Source: Saccharicrinis sp963666825
GTDB taxonomy: Bacteria; Bacteroidota; Bacteroidia; Bacteroidales; Marinilabiliaceae
NCBI GenBank assembly: GCA_963666825.2
Contig: OY763044.2
Coordinates: 2,108,001 to 2,172,000, forward strand
DNA length: 64,000 bases
Reading direction: 5' to 3'
The notes under the pieces were generated by a model, which worked only from the letters and a program-made list of their open reading frames with translations, was not told where the DNA came from and did no database searches. The first letter of the stretch is position 1. Every line of letters begins with the position of its first letter. Positions 29,199 through 39,636 of the stretch are shown one piece after another. The position numbers and the translations under genes were made by a program.

Positions 29199-32100
29199 CT
29201 ACAGAAGTGAAGAAGGTGTTTTCCCATAGGTTTGTTTGAAGGCAGAACTGAAACGCTCTGTATCTTCGTACCCAACCATAAGAGCTACTTCATTTACTCT
29301 TAGTTTTTTCTCCTTTAGCAATGATTCTGCACGCGACATTCGGGCATGTTTAATCAAATCGGAAGGTGTCTCTCCGGTTAGTGCTTTTAGTTTTCTTAAT
29401 AATGTTTTACGGCTTACTGCAAGTGAAGAAGATAATTGTTCTACCGTAAAACCTGGTTGATCAAGATTTTCATTAATGTGATTGATACAACTCTTTAAAA
29501 ATTCCTTATCGATATCTGGACAATTCAAATTACCAGGATTAAAATCGGCTATCTTGAACTGTTTACGAGCGTTTTCATGAGTTTTAAGTATATTTTCAAC
29601 TTTATGCACCAGTATTTGAGAGTCAAAAGGCTTAACAATATAGTCATCTGCTCCACATTCGTATCCGGTGATTTGACTCTCTCGGTCATCTTTGGCCGTT
29701 AAAAGAATGAAGGGAATATGACTTGTTTGCAGATTGTTTTTAATAATCTGACACAATTCATTCCCCTGGAGACCCGGCATCATAACATCACTAATAATAA
29801 TGTCGAGATTGTTTTGTTCAGCCATTTCTCGACCCTGATCACCATTTTCAGCAAATAAGACCTGGTAGTCGTTGGAAAACATATTTCCAATAAAGGTTCT
29901 CAGATCATGGTTATCTTCCACGATGAGTATCTTCTGAGTTTTATTAGTTCCTGATTCTGAATCAATACTTTCAGTTAGATGATCCATCAAATTTAAATGA
30001 GGAATAAAAGAAACCTCAAACGGTTTATCATTCTTAACCGATATCGATTCAACAGGAATGTCAATAGTTACAGTTGTCCCTATATTTTCCTGGCTATCCA
30101 CATTTATTGAGCCACCCATCAGGTCAATCAACTCCTTTACATAGGACAAGCCTATACCTGATCCGGTTGACTGGTGAGAGGCGTGTGTCTGGTAGTATCG
30201 TCCAAAGAGATAAGGAAGATGCTCCTTGGCAATTCCAATTCCCGTATCAGTAACAGAAAGTTTAATATATTTAGGCAACACCTGACAATTCAACACTACT
30301 TCCCCATCCTTTTTATTGTATTTGAATGCATTGGATAACAGGTTATTCAGGATGGCAAAAAGGCGTTCCCTATCAAGTCTGGCGTGGACTTCTGATACAC
30401 CACACCTAACGATCAATTTGCAATTCAACTTTTGACATAAGGGATCATATGAAGCAGCAGTTTCATTTATAAAGGCTATCAGCTCTAAGTCAGTAAGGCA
30501 AAGTTCAAATTTCAGGTTATCTATTTTTCTAAGATCCAGAATCTGATTGACAATTTGATGCAGGTTATTAGTATTGTCCAATACCAGCTGCAATGTATCT
30601 TTCATACCGGTATTTAAGTTCGGCGATTGAAGCAATTGCTCAATGGGGAACTTAATCAGTGTGAGTGGAGTCCGGATCTCATGCGAGATATTTGTAAAAA
30701 ACTGCAATTTATTCTTATCTGTCTCATGCAGTTGTTTGGCCATGTCGGTGATTTCTGCTTTTTGTTGATCAAGCAGTTTGTTTTGAGCTTTCTTATTTCG
30801 ATACAATCGCAGCAGGATAAAAGCCGCTATCAGGAATAATACAACACCGGCAATGGAAACATTACGTATTTGCTTCTGCCTTTTTAGTTCAAGCATGGAG
30901 TTTTGAGCCTCTAAAAGCCTATTTTGTTCATTCCTGTCTATCTCTAGCTTCATTTCAAGTTTTGCCAGCTCATCCGACTTCTTCATTCGCTCCAAATCAA
31001 GAGAAAGACTATCGGATACTATCATAAAGTCAGCAGCTCTCTTGTAATCTTTTTTCAGGTAATAAAGATGACTGATGGCTTTTGCAATACTCATCATTTT
31101 TTCAGGCATCTGAATTCTGTTGGAAATAGCATATGCCTTCTGGTAATAAAAGAAGCTGCTATCCAATATATTCTGATTTTCAAACAATTTACCCATAGCT
31201 TCATATGCAGTAACCATTTCCGGAGCAACTACGGCGTTCTCAGCTATTTTTTTTGCATGACTCAAGAGACGATGAGATTGAGAATAATCCCCGGTGAACA
31301 TATACGTTTTTGCATAATCAACAAGGGCTTTAAATATATAGATCTCAGGACAACCAGAACAGTTTGAGTCAATACTTTTCTTAAAACAAACCATCGCAGA
31401 GTCTCTCTCTCCTTTCGATTCGAAAAGTATGGCCATTTTATATAAGGCATCAGACAAGGTTCTTCCTTCAGTTCCGGAAGTAGCATTAATAACATCTGAA
31501 TAAAAATAATGAGCCAGAGAGTCATTGCCTAAGGAATGATATGCATCACCTATTGAAAGATTGATAGTGTTAATATCGTAGTTTGGAATAAGTCTCCGGT
31601 ATAATTTTTTGGCTTCAATCATATAGTCGATTGCGACCTTTTGGTTTAGGTTATGTTTTATAAAAAGCTCACCTGTTCGAAAATACAGATTGGCCAGAGA
31701 ACTACTATCATTAACCTCTATAGCATATTCAATTCCTTCAAGCAAATAATGATAGGCGTCTTTGTAGTTGCGTAGATCCGAATACAATTTTGCAACCCTG
31801 GCATAGCTGTTCAATGTTATTTGATTGTCGTGAATCTTGTCTCTGATTCGGATGTTATCAAGAGTGTATATTAAGGCACTGTCAAATTTCCCAATGGTTA
31901 AAAAGTCATCAGCCAGAAAGTTGTTCAAATCAGCTGTGTACCCTATAAACCCAGCCTGAACAAAGAGAAACTTGGATTTTTTATAAAACTGAATGGCTTC
32001 ATGATAATTCGCTTTTCTATCGCAGATGTTTCCAAGCGCTTGATAGTTGAAAGCCAAAGTTTTAATATCCTTAACGTTTAACGTATCAGCAAAAGATATA

Positions 32101-32429
32101 GATTGATAAAATGAAGTTTCGGCAGAATCAAGATTTTGAAATTGGTACAGAAGCATCCCCCTTTTATAATATGCCAATGCCTGCTCACTTCGGCCAATTC
32201 CAGATGCAAGCTCAATCATTCTAGCTATTGTGATTCTTGCACTGTCGAGGTCTGTTGATTGATATAAGTTTAGTTTCTTATCCAATTGATCAAACTGATT
32301 CTGTCTAATTTCCAGTAAATCTATCTCTTTTGCAATGGCAGTATTGTAATTAAAGCCTAATACAAAAGAAAACAGTATCAATTGGTATATTAATTTTATT
32401 CTATTGCTCGAAGATGATTTAATAATCAT
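29199..32429 (-). CDS. TPR-sensor hybrid two-component regulator
   Basis: 1076 residues. Signal/anchor about 10-33; a periplasmic TPR superhelix of about ten repeats (about 60-480); a coiled coil about 485-520; TM about 522-542; HisKA with His583 in NISHEIRTP; HATPase with NLLSNAFKY (about 696-704) and DTGIGI; receiver with Asp881 in ISDVMMPG; AraC domain about 990-1076. It has the same output as classical HTCS proteins, but the input is a TPR array instead of beta-propellers, so it may read a protein partner or peptide rather than a glycan directly. The PL1 gene downstream is the likely target. Confidence 0.93.
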   Translation of the reverse strand: MIIKSSSSNRIKLIYQLILFSFVLGFNYNTAIAKEIDLLEIRQNQFDQLDKKLNLYQSTDLDSARITIARMIELASGIGRSEQALAYYKRGMLLYQFQNLDSAETSFYQSISFADTLNVKDIKTLAFNYQALGNICDRKANYHEAIQFYKKSKFLFVQAGFIGYTADLNNFLADDFLTIGKFDSALIYTLDNIRIRDKIHDNQITLNSYARVAKLYSDLRNYKDAYHYLLEGIEYAIEVNDSSSLANLYFRTGELFIKHNLNQKVAIDYMIEAKKLYRRLIPNYDINTINLSIGDAYHSLGNDSLAHYFYSDVINATSGTEGRTLSDALYKMAILFESKGERDSAMVCFKKSIDSNCSGCPEIYIFKALVDYAKTYMFTGDYSQSHRLLSHAKKIAENAVVAPEMVTAYEAMGKLFENQNILDSSFFYYQKAYAISNRIQMPEKMMSIAKAISHLYYLKKDYKRAADFMIVSDSLSLDLERMKKSDELAKLEMKLEIDRNEQNRLLEAQNSMLELKRQKQIRNVSIAGVVLFLIAAFILLRLYRNKKAQNKLLDQQKAEITDMAKQLHETDKNKLQFFTNISHEIRTPLTLIKFPIEQLLQSPNLNTGMKDTLQLVLDNTNNLHQIVNQILDLRKIDNLKFELCLTDLELIAFINETAASYDPLCQKLNCKLIVRCGVSEVHARLDRERLFAILNNLLSNAFKYNKKDGEVVLNCQVLPKYIKLSVTDTGIGIAKEHLPYLFGRYYQTHASHQSTGSGIGLSYVKELIDLMGGSINVDSQENIGTTVTIDIPVESISVKNDKPFEVSFIPHLNLMDHLTESIDSESGTNKTQKILIVEDNHDLRTFIGNMFSNDYQVLFAENGDQGREMAEQNNLDIIISDVMMPGLQGNELCQIIKNNLQTSHIPFILLTAKDDRESQITGYECGADDYIVKPFDSQILVHKVENILKTHENARKQFKIADFNPGNLNCPDIDKEFLKSCINHINENLDQPGFTVEQLSSSLAVSRKTLLRKLKALTGETPSDLIKHARMSRAESLLKEKKLRVNEVALMVGYEDTERFSSAFKQTYGKTPSSLL

Positions 32430-32559
32430 ACATGTTGGATTAACACGTCAAAATTAAAAATAAATAACCATTCAGACACAGATCTGTAAAAAATGTATTA
32501 ATCAATGGAAAGTAGTCGTGCTAAGGCAGCAGATTCATGGATTTAAATATCCATCTCCG

Positions 32560-32595
32560 CATAATAAAAGCGGGAGTACTCATTCATACTCCTGC
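32560..32595 (-). terminator. Terminator after the HAD gene
   Basis: GCGGGAGTA (32570-32578) and TACTCCTGC (32587-32595) form a 9-bp stem with one mispair. On the minus strand TTTTATTA follows. It separates the HAD gene from the TPR-HTCS. Confidence 0.65.
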
Positions 32596-32633
32596 ATCCT
32601 TATAATTTCTGAATTGATATAAAAAACGATTAT

Positions 32634-33440
32634 TTAATTCATAAACAGCTCAACAACATGAGCTACACCATCCTCATCATTTGATAAAGTTACAAAATCA
32701 GATACCTGTTTAACCTGATCCTGGGCATTTGCCATAGCAACTCCAAAACCTGCAAATTCAATCATGGTTAAATCGTTGAATCCATCTCCACAAGCAAGCA
32801 TCTCTTCACGAGTATGTCCAGTGTGATTCAATAAAATTTGCAGCGATTGGGCTTTATCAATATTCAAAGGATTCAATTCTAAAAAGAAAGGTTCGCTACG
32901 ATAAATATTCATTTCACGATTAAACTGCTCTTTCATTTCAGTTTCCAGTTTTATTAGAATTTCTGGATTACCAACCATCAAGCATTTAGGAACCGGAAGT
33001 TTTAACGCATCTGTAAATGAATCTACTTTCTTAATCGGCATTTTATTTAAAAAAGCTTCATACTGAATATATTCATTCTCTGTGCTTTCCGAAATAATAC
33101 TCTCATTTTCATATGAAATAATGTCGACCTTATTATTTTGAGCAATCTCATGCAAAACAGGTAAATTTTCTGTGTTTAATGCCGATTCATGAATCACTTC
33201 TTTTGTTTGCCAATTTATAATAGTACCACCATTAAACGACAAAATATATCCACCATATTTAGCCAATTCAAGCTCTTCAGCTAAAGGAACAATACCATAA
33301 GTAGGTCTGCCTGATGCCAATACAATCTTCACCCCTTTTTGTTGCACCTTTAATAAAGTAGCTTTTGTTCTTTCTGAAATTTCTTTTTTTGAATTGGTTA
33401 AAGTTCCATCTAAATCAAGCACTAGCAACTTATACTGCAT
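32634..33440 (-). CDS. Cof-type HAD-IIB sugar-phosphate phosphatase
   Basis: 268 residues, full length for the Cof family. HAD motif I DLDGTLTN (residues 8-15), motif II ASGRP (about 42-46), a C2B cap in the middle, and motif IV GDGFNDLTMIEFAG near 220. These cytosolic Mg2+-dependent phosphatases hydrolyse sugar phosphates, FMN or pyridoxal phosphate; the specific substrate is not readable. A damaged copy of its 3' part lies at 25062-25380. The gene is preceded by 650 bases without genes and ends in its own terminator. Confidence 0.9.
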   Translation of the reverse strand: MQYKLLVLDLDGTLTNSKKEISERTKATLLKVQQKGVKIVLASGRPTYGIVPLAEELELAKYGGYILSFNGGTIINWQTKEVIHESALNTENLPVLHEIAQNNKVDIISYENESIISESTENEYIQYEAFLNKMPIKKVDSFTDALKLPVPKCLMVGNPEILIKLETEMKEQFNREMNIYRSEPFFLELNPLNIDKAQSLQILLNHTGHTREEMLACGDGFNDLTMIEFAGFGVAMANAQDQVKQVSDFVTLSNDEDGVAHVVELFMN

Positions 33441-34097
33441 TATTCTTCTGTTTTATATATTACATATTTTCCTGTATACATAAAACGTTACTGTACAAAC
33501 ATTTTATGCACTTAAAATAGCTTGCAAAAATAGAAAAATTGTGCATACATAAGCTGAAATGATTAAGACATTGCACTAAATAATAAATCTCAATAATTTA
33601 AGCACCTAAGGTTCATTGATGGCCCTAGAGTTTAATTTATACTATGGTTCATATTTTCTATCCAAAGTAATTCAAATTAAAAACCACCGGTATACTCCTA
33701 TTGATAATATAGACAGTTTTATGACCTATATTAATATACAATAACAGTAATTAAAGTTATATTAGAAGGCTAGTACTATTTCTTTAAATAATCTATTAAT
33801 TATAATTATTGGATCTTAAGTGATATTCATTAATAGAATATAGAATACCAGCAATACACGATACTGTTAGTTTAAAAAAATTTACACATTAATTCAAAAT
33901 GACCCTATGAAATTATAAACACATACATTATAAACACTTAGCTACAACATTAATCCTTATAATATAATAAACTCCATTACCATATACACAAATGCATTAA
34001 ATATAATAAATTATTAAATTTAACAATATTATTGTTAAACATTTAATGCTGAAATTATTACATTTGCTTGTAATACATATTGATTTACAAAATAATT
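33441..34097. other. AT-rich divergent intergenic region
   Basis: About 650 bases between the divergent HAD and ABC genes. It is very AT-rich, with no open frame worth reporting and no clear repeat. The promoters of both genes must lie here; one candidate -7 box is listed separately. Confidence 0.5.
34059..34066 (+). promoter_or_regulatory. Candidate -7 promoter box of the ABC operon
   Basis: TACATTTG matches the Bacteroidota TAnnTTTG -7 element exactly and lies 32 bases before the ATG at 34098. The nearest TTG upstream (34032-34034) is 24 bases away, slightly more than usual, so the -33 box is weak. Confidence 0.45.
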
Positions 34098-34982
34098 ATG
34101 AGTACTCTTACAATCAAGAATTTAACAAAAACCTATCCCAATGGGGTAAAAGCCTTAGACAATGTGTCTCTTGAGCTTAATAATGGTATGTTTGGTTTAC
34201 TTGGACCAAATGGTGCAGGAAAATCAACATTAATGAGAACCCTGGCTACATTACAAGAAGCCGATTCCGGAAGTGCGATGCTAGACGATATTGATATCTT
34301 TAAGCAACCTTCGGAACTTCGTAAGGTTTTAGGCTATTTACCTCAGGAATTTGGTGTTTATCCTCGAATAACAGCTGAACAATTGCTAGATCATATTGCA
34401 GTTTTGAAAGGCATAAACAAACGTTCAGAACGAAAAGATCTGGTAGCATATTTACTTGACAAAGTAAATCTATATGAAAACCGTTCAAAGAAAGTAAAAG
34501 GTTTTTCCGGAGGAATGAAACAACGTATTGGTATTGCTCAGGCATTAATCGGTAATCCAAAACTAATAATTGTAGATGAACCTACAGCTGGTCTCGATCC
34601 TGGTGAACGCAATCGTTTTCATAACCTTTTAGCTGATGTGGGTGAAGAAGTAATTATCATATTGTCGACACATATCGTTGATGATGTGCGTGAACTTTGT
34701 ACTCAAATGGCCATAATGAATCAGGGAAAAATTGTTTTTCATAATACTCCTCAAAATGCAATTGACGAATTAGAAGGTAAGGTTTTTCAGAAAATGGTTA
34801 GTCGTACCGATCTGGAAAAATATGCTGTAGATTATCCTATAATTTCAAATAAAATGATTGGCGGAAAACCTCAGATTCATATATTTAGCGAAAGTAATCC
34901 GGAAAATGGTTTTGAGTTGGTTAAACCAAATCTTGAAGATGTTTTTTTCTCGAAGATTAACACTTCAAATACACTTGTTTAA
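34098..34982 (+). CDS. ABC transporter ATP-binding protein
   Basis: 294 residues from the ATG at 34098; the TTG at 34080 is rejected. Walker A GPNGAGKST (about 36-44), Q-loop LPQEFG, signature FSGGMKQR, Walker B LIIVDEPTAGLD, and H-loop STHIVDD. The C-terminal 80 residues are the extension usual in ABC-2 exporter ATPases. It powers the permease-aminopeptidase fusion encoded 20 bases downstream. The substrate is unknown; homologous pairs are widespread in Bacteroidota. Confidence 0.95.
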   Translation: MSTLTIKNLTKTYPNGVKALDNVSLELNNGMFGLLGPNGAGKSTLMRTLATLQEADSGSAMLDDIDIFKQPSELRKVLGYLPQEFGVYPRITAEQLLDHIAVLKGINKRSERKDLVAYLLDKVNLYENRSKKVKGFSGGMKQRIGIAQALIGNPKLIIVDEPTAGLDPGERNRFHNLLADVGEEVIIILSTHIVDDVRELCTQMAIMNQGKIVFHNTPQNAIDELEGKVFQKMVSRTDLEKYAVDYPIISNKMIGGKPQIHIFSESNPENGFELVKPNLEDVFFSKINTSNTLV

Positions 34983-35002
34983 TCCTTAATACCATTAGTC
35001 AT

Positions 35003-38000
35003 ATGTTTAAAATATTTTTTTCTTCAGAACTAAAATATACACTCAAACAGTCAATGGTATACATTTTTTTTGGTGTATTTACTATTTTAGTTTTTGCAGC
35101 TACTGCAAGCGATAATGTAACCATAGGAGGATCAGTAGGAAATGTGATGCGCAATTCACCCTATTCAATAACTATGTTTTGTTCTGTACTCTCCATTTTT
35201 GGTTTACTTGTAGCTACAGCTTTTTTTAATAATGCAGCTTTGCGCGATCATAACAACGATTTTTCAGAAATACTCTTCAGTACTCCATTAAGCAAGTCGG
35301 GTTATTATTTTGGTCGCTTTTTTGGTGCATTATTGCTTTCAACCGTTCCCCTGCTGGGTGTATTTATTGGGGCAATGCTAGGTTCTGTTTTAGCCCCAGC
35401 TTTTGGCTGGATTGATGGAGATCGGTTTGGTCCTTTCTATTTAGAAACTATTGTAAATAATTATTTGCTTTATTTTCTACCTAATATGTTTATTGCCGGA
35501 AGTATAATTTTTGCAGCTGCCAATAAATGGAAAAACACCGTGGTTTCTTTTACCTGTGCTTTCATTATTCTTATAGGATACATTATTTCTACCTCACTTA
35601 TTTCAGATCTTGATAATGAAAAACTAGGTGCTTTAATTGATATATTTGGAATCAACACCTTTCGTATTGAAACCAAATATTTTACAACTATTGAAAAAAA
35701 CACTATTAGTCCGGGATTTAATGGTTTGTTATTTCTTAACCGCATAATTTGGGTAGTATTTGCAGCTATAGTATTGGTTATATCATACTTTTCATTTTCT
35801 TTTAAAGAGAAAAATAAACGAGTAAAAAAACAGAAGAAGAACAAAGTGAAGGCTTCTATGGTCTTTACTAATCCTAAAGTTCAACCTGCTTTTTATTTTG
35901 GTGGTGAGTGGTCGCAATTCCGTTCATTTTTTTACATGAGCTTTTTAAGCATTGTAAAAAGCACAACATTTAAAATACTATTCCTTTTTAGCGCTATTTT
36001 ATTATTTACCAACTTATTCTCCGGATTTGAATATTATGGATTACAATCGTATCCTATTACTTATAAAGTAATCGATTCTATAAGTAATAATACAATCTTA
36101 TTTACCCTGATTATTCTAGTTTTCTTTAGTGGAGAACTTATTTGGAGAGATAGAGGCAGTAAAATAAACGAAGTTATTGATGCTACACCTCACACCTCAT
36201 TTGTTTCACTATTAGCAAAATCATTATCGTTAGTAAGTGTTTCCTTAATACTAGATATTTTCTTTATTATTTGCGGTGTTTTTTATCAACTTGTTAATGG
36301 ATACACCAATATTGAATTAGGAGAATATCTACTAAATCTGTTCTATTCAAACTTATGGCTTTATCTTACATGGGCCGGTATAATGATTATGATACAGGTA
36401 TTGGTAAATAATAAATATATTGGTTATTTTCTTTCTATTCTTGTTCTCATGATTTGGGATATTATGCTTTCGATCTTTCATATTGAAACTAATATGCTAA
36501 GTATTGGGTCAACCCCGTCTTTAATGTATTCTGATATGAATGGATTTGGTCCTGGATTAACAGGAGCTATGTGGTTTAATGTATATTGGGTTTTATTAGC
36601 CATTTGCTGTTTGTTATTTGCAGGGAGCGTTTGGAGTCGCGGTTATTTAGGTTCATTAAAAAACAGAATTAAAGCATCAAATAAGCAAGTTAATGGTACT
36701 TACAAATGGGTAATGCTAACTGCATTTTCTGTTTGGATTGTAATAGCTGGTTTTGTTTATTACAATACTCAGATTCTAAATCCATATAAAACCAGTAAGC
36801 AACAAGAAAAATTGATGGTAAAATATGAGCAAAACTATAAAAAGTATTCGCACATGGCTTTACCCAAAGTAAGTGATGTTAAATACTTTATAGATATTTA
36901 TCCACATAAGCGTGACTTGTATGTAAAAGCAGAAATAAAGCTTACTAATACTGGTAATACATCCATTGATACCTTATTTTTAAGTTTTAATGAAGAATGG
37001 GATACTGAGGTCAAAATTAAGAATGGAACTCTTACAAAAACGGATAATGAATTAAACTGCAAATTTTATGCATTAAATAATCCTCTATTACCTGGCGATA
37101 CCATTAACCTTGAGTTAAACACGCAATATGTAACAAAAGGATTTAAAAACACCGTTGGAAACAGAAGTGTTATTGAAAATGGAACATTCATAAATAACTT
37201 CGACTTTTTACCTGAAATAGGTTATAACAGCGACCTTGAAATATCAGATCAAAACAAACGTAAAAAATATGGCTTGCCAGAAAAAGAACGTATGCCGAGT
37301 TTAGTTAAAGATTCCTGTGAATTGCATAATTCAAATTATCTGACTAAAAATAGGTCTGATTTTATTAATGTTGAAACTGTAATTTCTACTTCATCTGATC
37401 AAATAGCAATAGCTCCGGGTAGTCTTATTAAAGAATGGAAAGAAGGTGAACGTAATTTCTATCAATACAAAGTAGATCATCCTTCAATGAATTTCTATTC
37501 GTTTATGTCGGCAAAATATCAAAAAGCAACGCGTAAATGGAATGATGTGGATATTGAAATTTATTACGAAAAAAAACATTCGTATAATATTGATATGATG
37601 CTCAATGCAGTAGAACGCTCGTTAAGTTATTACACTACTAATTTTGGTCCTTATTTTCATAAACAATGTCGTATAATTGAGTTCCCTCGATACGCTACTT
37701 TTGCACAGGCTTTTCCTGGAACAATGCCTTATTCAGAAAGTATTGGTTTTGTTATTGATTTAGAAGATGAAGACGCTAAAAATAATATTGTTGATGCGGT
37801 AATTGCGCACGAAATGGCACATCAATGGTGGGCACACCAGGTTATAGGTGCCGACATGCAAGGTAGTACAATGTTGAGTGAGAGTTTCGCTGAGTATTCA
37901 TCTCTTATGTGCATGAAATCAATAGTACATGATCCTATGAAAATGCGTGAGTTTTTAAAATACAATCATAATAATTATTTACGTGGCCGGGGTATGGAAC

Positions 38001-38584
38001 TTCACAAGGAGTTACCTTTATACAAAGTAGAAAATCAAGGTTATATTCATTACCGAAAAGGAAGTGTTATTCTTTATGCTTTACAGGATTATATTGGTGA
38101 AGATAAAGTAGATTCTGCTATGAGTGAATTCTTAAGGGACTATCGCTATAAAGCCTCCCCCTATCCTACTTCGCTCCATTTTCTTGATTATTTAGAACCT
38201 AAAGTTCCTGATTCATTAAAATATCTTATTAATGATTGGTTTAAAGAGATTACTTTGTACGACAACAGAGTAATTAAATCAAATTACACAAAATTAGACA
38301 GCACTAATTATCAGGTAACAATGGACATTACCTCAACTAAAATAAAAGCAGACAGTCTGGGTAATGAATCCAATCGTAAAATGAATGATTGGGTTGACAT
38401 AGGTTTCTTTTTAGATGGTGATGAAAAAAAGCTTTATCACCAACAGCGTGTATTAATTAATAAAGATACCATGCATCTCACTTTTAAATTAGACACCTTA
38501 CCTTTAAAAGCAGCAATTGATCCCAGACATTTATTGATTGACCGCGTATATAGTGATAACATAAAAACAATAAGCGAATTATAA
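35003..38584 (+). CDS. ABC-2 permease fused to M1-family aminopeptidase
   Basis: 1193 residues. Two sets of about six membrane helices (about 15-260 and 315-590) are separated by a basic cytoplasmic linker (KEKNKRVKKQKKNK). The last 550 residues form an M1 metallopeptidase domain facing the periplasm. The zinc site is H936-E-M-A-H940 with Glu960 in MLSESFAEY as the third ligand, giving 19 rather than 18 intervening residues. PGTMPYSES replaces the usual GAMEN exopeptidase motif, so peptidase specificity may differ. The fusion couples export by the upstream ATPase to peptide processing at the membrane. It ends in a strong terminator. Confidence 0.92.
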   Translation: MFKIFFSSELKYTLKQSMVYIFFGVFTILVFAATASDNVTIGGSVGNVMRNSPYSITMFCSVLSIFGLLVATAFFNNAALRDHNNDFSEILFSTPLSKSGYYFGRFFGALLLSTVPLLGVFIGAMLGSVLAPAFGWIDGDRFGPFYLETIVNNYLLYFLPNMFIAGSIIFAAANKWKNTVVSFTCAFIILIGYIISTSLISDLDNEKLGALIDIFGINTFRIETKYFTTIEKNTISPGFNGLLFLNRIIWVVFAAIVLVISYFSFSFKEKNKRVKKQKKNKVKASMVFTNPKVQPAFYFGGEWSQFRSFFYMSFLSIVKSTTFKILFLFSAILLFTNLFSGFEYYGLQSYPITYKVIDSISNNTILFTLIILVFFSGELIWRDRGSKINEVIDATPHTSFVSLLAKSLSLVSVSLILDIFFIICGVFYQLVNGYTNIELGEYLLNLFYSNLWLYLTWAGIMIMIQVLVNNKYIGYFLSILVLMIWDIMLSIFHIETNMLSIGSTPSLMYSDMNGFGPGLTGAMWFNVYWVLLAICCLLFAGSVWSRGYLGSLKNRIKASNKQVNGTYKWVMLTAFSVWIVIAGFVYYNTQILNPYKTSKQQEKLMVKYEQNYKKYSHMALPKVSDVKYFIDIYPHKRDLYVKAEIKLTNTGNTSIDTLFLSFNEEWDTEVKIKNGTLTKTDNELNCKFYALNNPLLPGDTINLELNTQYVTKGFKNTVGNRSVIENGTFINNFDFLPEIGYNSDLEISDQNKRKKYGLPEKERMPSLVKDSCELHNSNYLTKNRSDFINVETVISTSSDQIAIAPGSLIKEWKEGERNFYQYKVDHPSMNFYSFMSAKYQKATRKWNDVDIEIYYEKKHSYNIDMMLNAVERSLSYYTTNFGPYFHKQCRIIEFPRYATFAQAFPGTMPYSESIGFVIDLEDEDAKNNIVDAVIAHEMAHQWWAHQVIGADMQGSTMLSESFAEYSSLMCMKSIVHDPMKMREFLKYNHNNYLRGRGMELHKELPLYKVENQGYIHYRKGSVILYALQDYIGEDKVDSAMSEFLRDYRYKASPYPTSLHFLDYLEPKVPDSLKYLINDWFKEITLYDNRVIKSNYTKLDSTNYQVTMDITSTKIKADSLGNESNRKMNDWVDIGFFLDGDEKKLYHQQRVLINKDTMHLTFKLDTLPLKAAIDPRHLLIDRVYSDNIKTISEL

Positions 38585-38653
38585 ACATTTAGACATAGTC
38601 AAATATAAGCAATCCAATTGTGTACTATGTTTGTTTAGTAAGCATATATAAAG

Positions 38654-38691
38654 ACTCCTGACTAATTAATTGGTCAGGAGTTTTTATTTTT
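38654..38691 (+). terminator. Intrinsic terminator of the ABC operon
   Basis: ACTCCTGAC (38654-38662) and GTCAGGAGT (38673-38681) form a 9-bp stem followed by TTTTATTTTTAG, 70 bases after the permease stop. Confidence 0.85.
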
Positions 38692-38738
38692 AGTTAAGGC
38701 ATAAATATAGGTTGCTTTTTGTGAAACGATACAGGTTT

Positions 38739-39557
38739 TTAGTGCTTAATTCTAATCTCAAATATCTTAGGCCATAGCTTCCCTGTAATATACGTTCTGT
38801 CTCTAATTGAGTCATAAGCTATTCCATTCATTTCTAATGATCCTGCAAAGCTATTCTTAGAAGTAGTAGCAAAGCTTGTTAAATCTAGTATTCCTTTAAC
38901 ATTACCATCGGTGGGATCTATTTTAACAATAGTATTAGTCATCCAAACATTTGCATAAATAAATCCATTTATATACTCAAGTTCATTAAGATAATCTCTC
39001 GCAAAACCATTTTCCATTACATTAATAGTTTTAATAACAGAACAGTCTCCCGGTCTTAAATAAGTTAATTTATTCGTTCCATCCGACATAATTAAGTTTT
39101 TGCCATCTGTTGTAAATCCCCACCCTTCTTTACTTGGAATAGCAAATTCTGCTATCTTTTCAAAATTATAAGCTCTGTATATAAAACCGGTTCTACTCTT
39201 GTATGTTAATTGATATACAGTATCATTTAAAATCACAATTCCTTCACCAAAATACTTATTACGATCTAATTCAACTTTACTATTAATATCTCCAGTTCGT
39301 AAATCAACAGTACCAATTTCTGATTTTGTACTTGGTATATCTTGTGGTGAACCTGTACTTTCATATAACCTACCTTCATATACAAGCAAACCTTCAGTAA
39401 AAGAGTTTGTACTGTGCGGATAAGTACCAATGTATTCGTACTCTATTACAGGAGTCTTGTCTTTAACATCTGATAAATTAGATTGATTTTGTTTCCTTGT
39501 ACAATTGATTAATAAAAATGAAGTTATTATTAACAGATAGTTCTTATTTATTCTCAT
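38739..39557 (-). CDS. Glutaminyl-peptide cyclotransferase (bacterial beta-propeller type, lipoprotein)
   Basis: 272 residues; lipobox LLINC (Cys19). It has a five-bladed beta-propeller of the Glu_cyclase_2 family with the hallmark strings THxFTEGL-like (HSTNSFTEGLLVYEGRLYESTG), FGEGIV, EGWGFTTDG and NELEYINGFIYANVW. It converts N-terminal Gln of exported proteins to pyroglutamate, which protects them from proteases. In Bacteroidota this matters because signal peptidase cleavage often exposes Gln (several proteins in this window end their signal with AQ). It is transcribed convergently with the ABC operon and alone. Confidence 0.9.
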   Translation of the reverse strand: MRINKNYLLIITSFLLINCTRKQNQSNLSDVKDKTPVIEYEYIGTYPHSTNSFTEGLLVYEGRLYESTGSPQDIPSTKSEIGTVDLRTGDINSKVELDRNKYFGEGIVILNDTVYQLTYKSRTGFIYRAYNFEKIAEFAIPSKEGWGFTTDGKNLIMSDGTNKLTYLRPGDCSVIKTINVMENGFARDYLNELEYINGFIYANVWMTNTIVKIDPTDGNVKGILDLTSFATTSKNSFAGSLEMNGIAYDSIRDRTYITGKLWPKIFEIRIKH

Positions 39558-39636
39558 TGTTCAAAATTTATCTTTTTAATGTTCTAATTGCCGAAACAAT
39601 TATAGGAATATTCTCCTTAACTCCACTCCTTTATTC

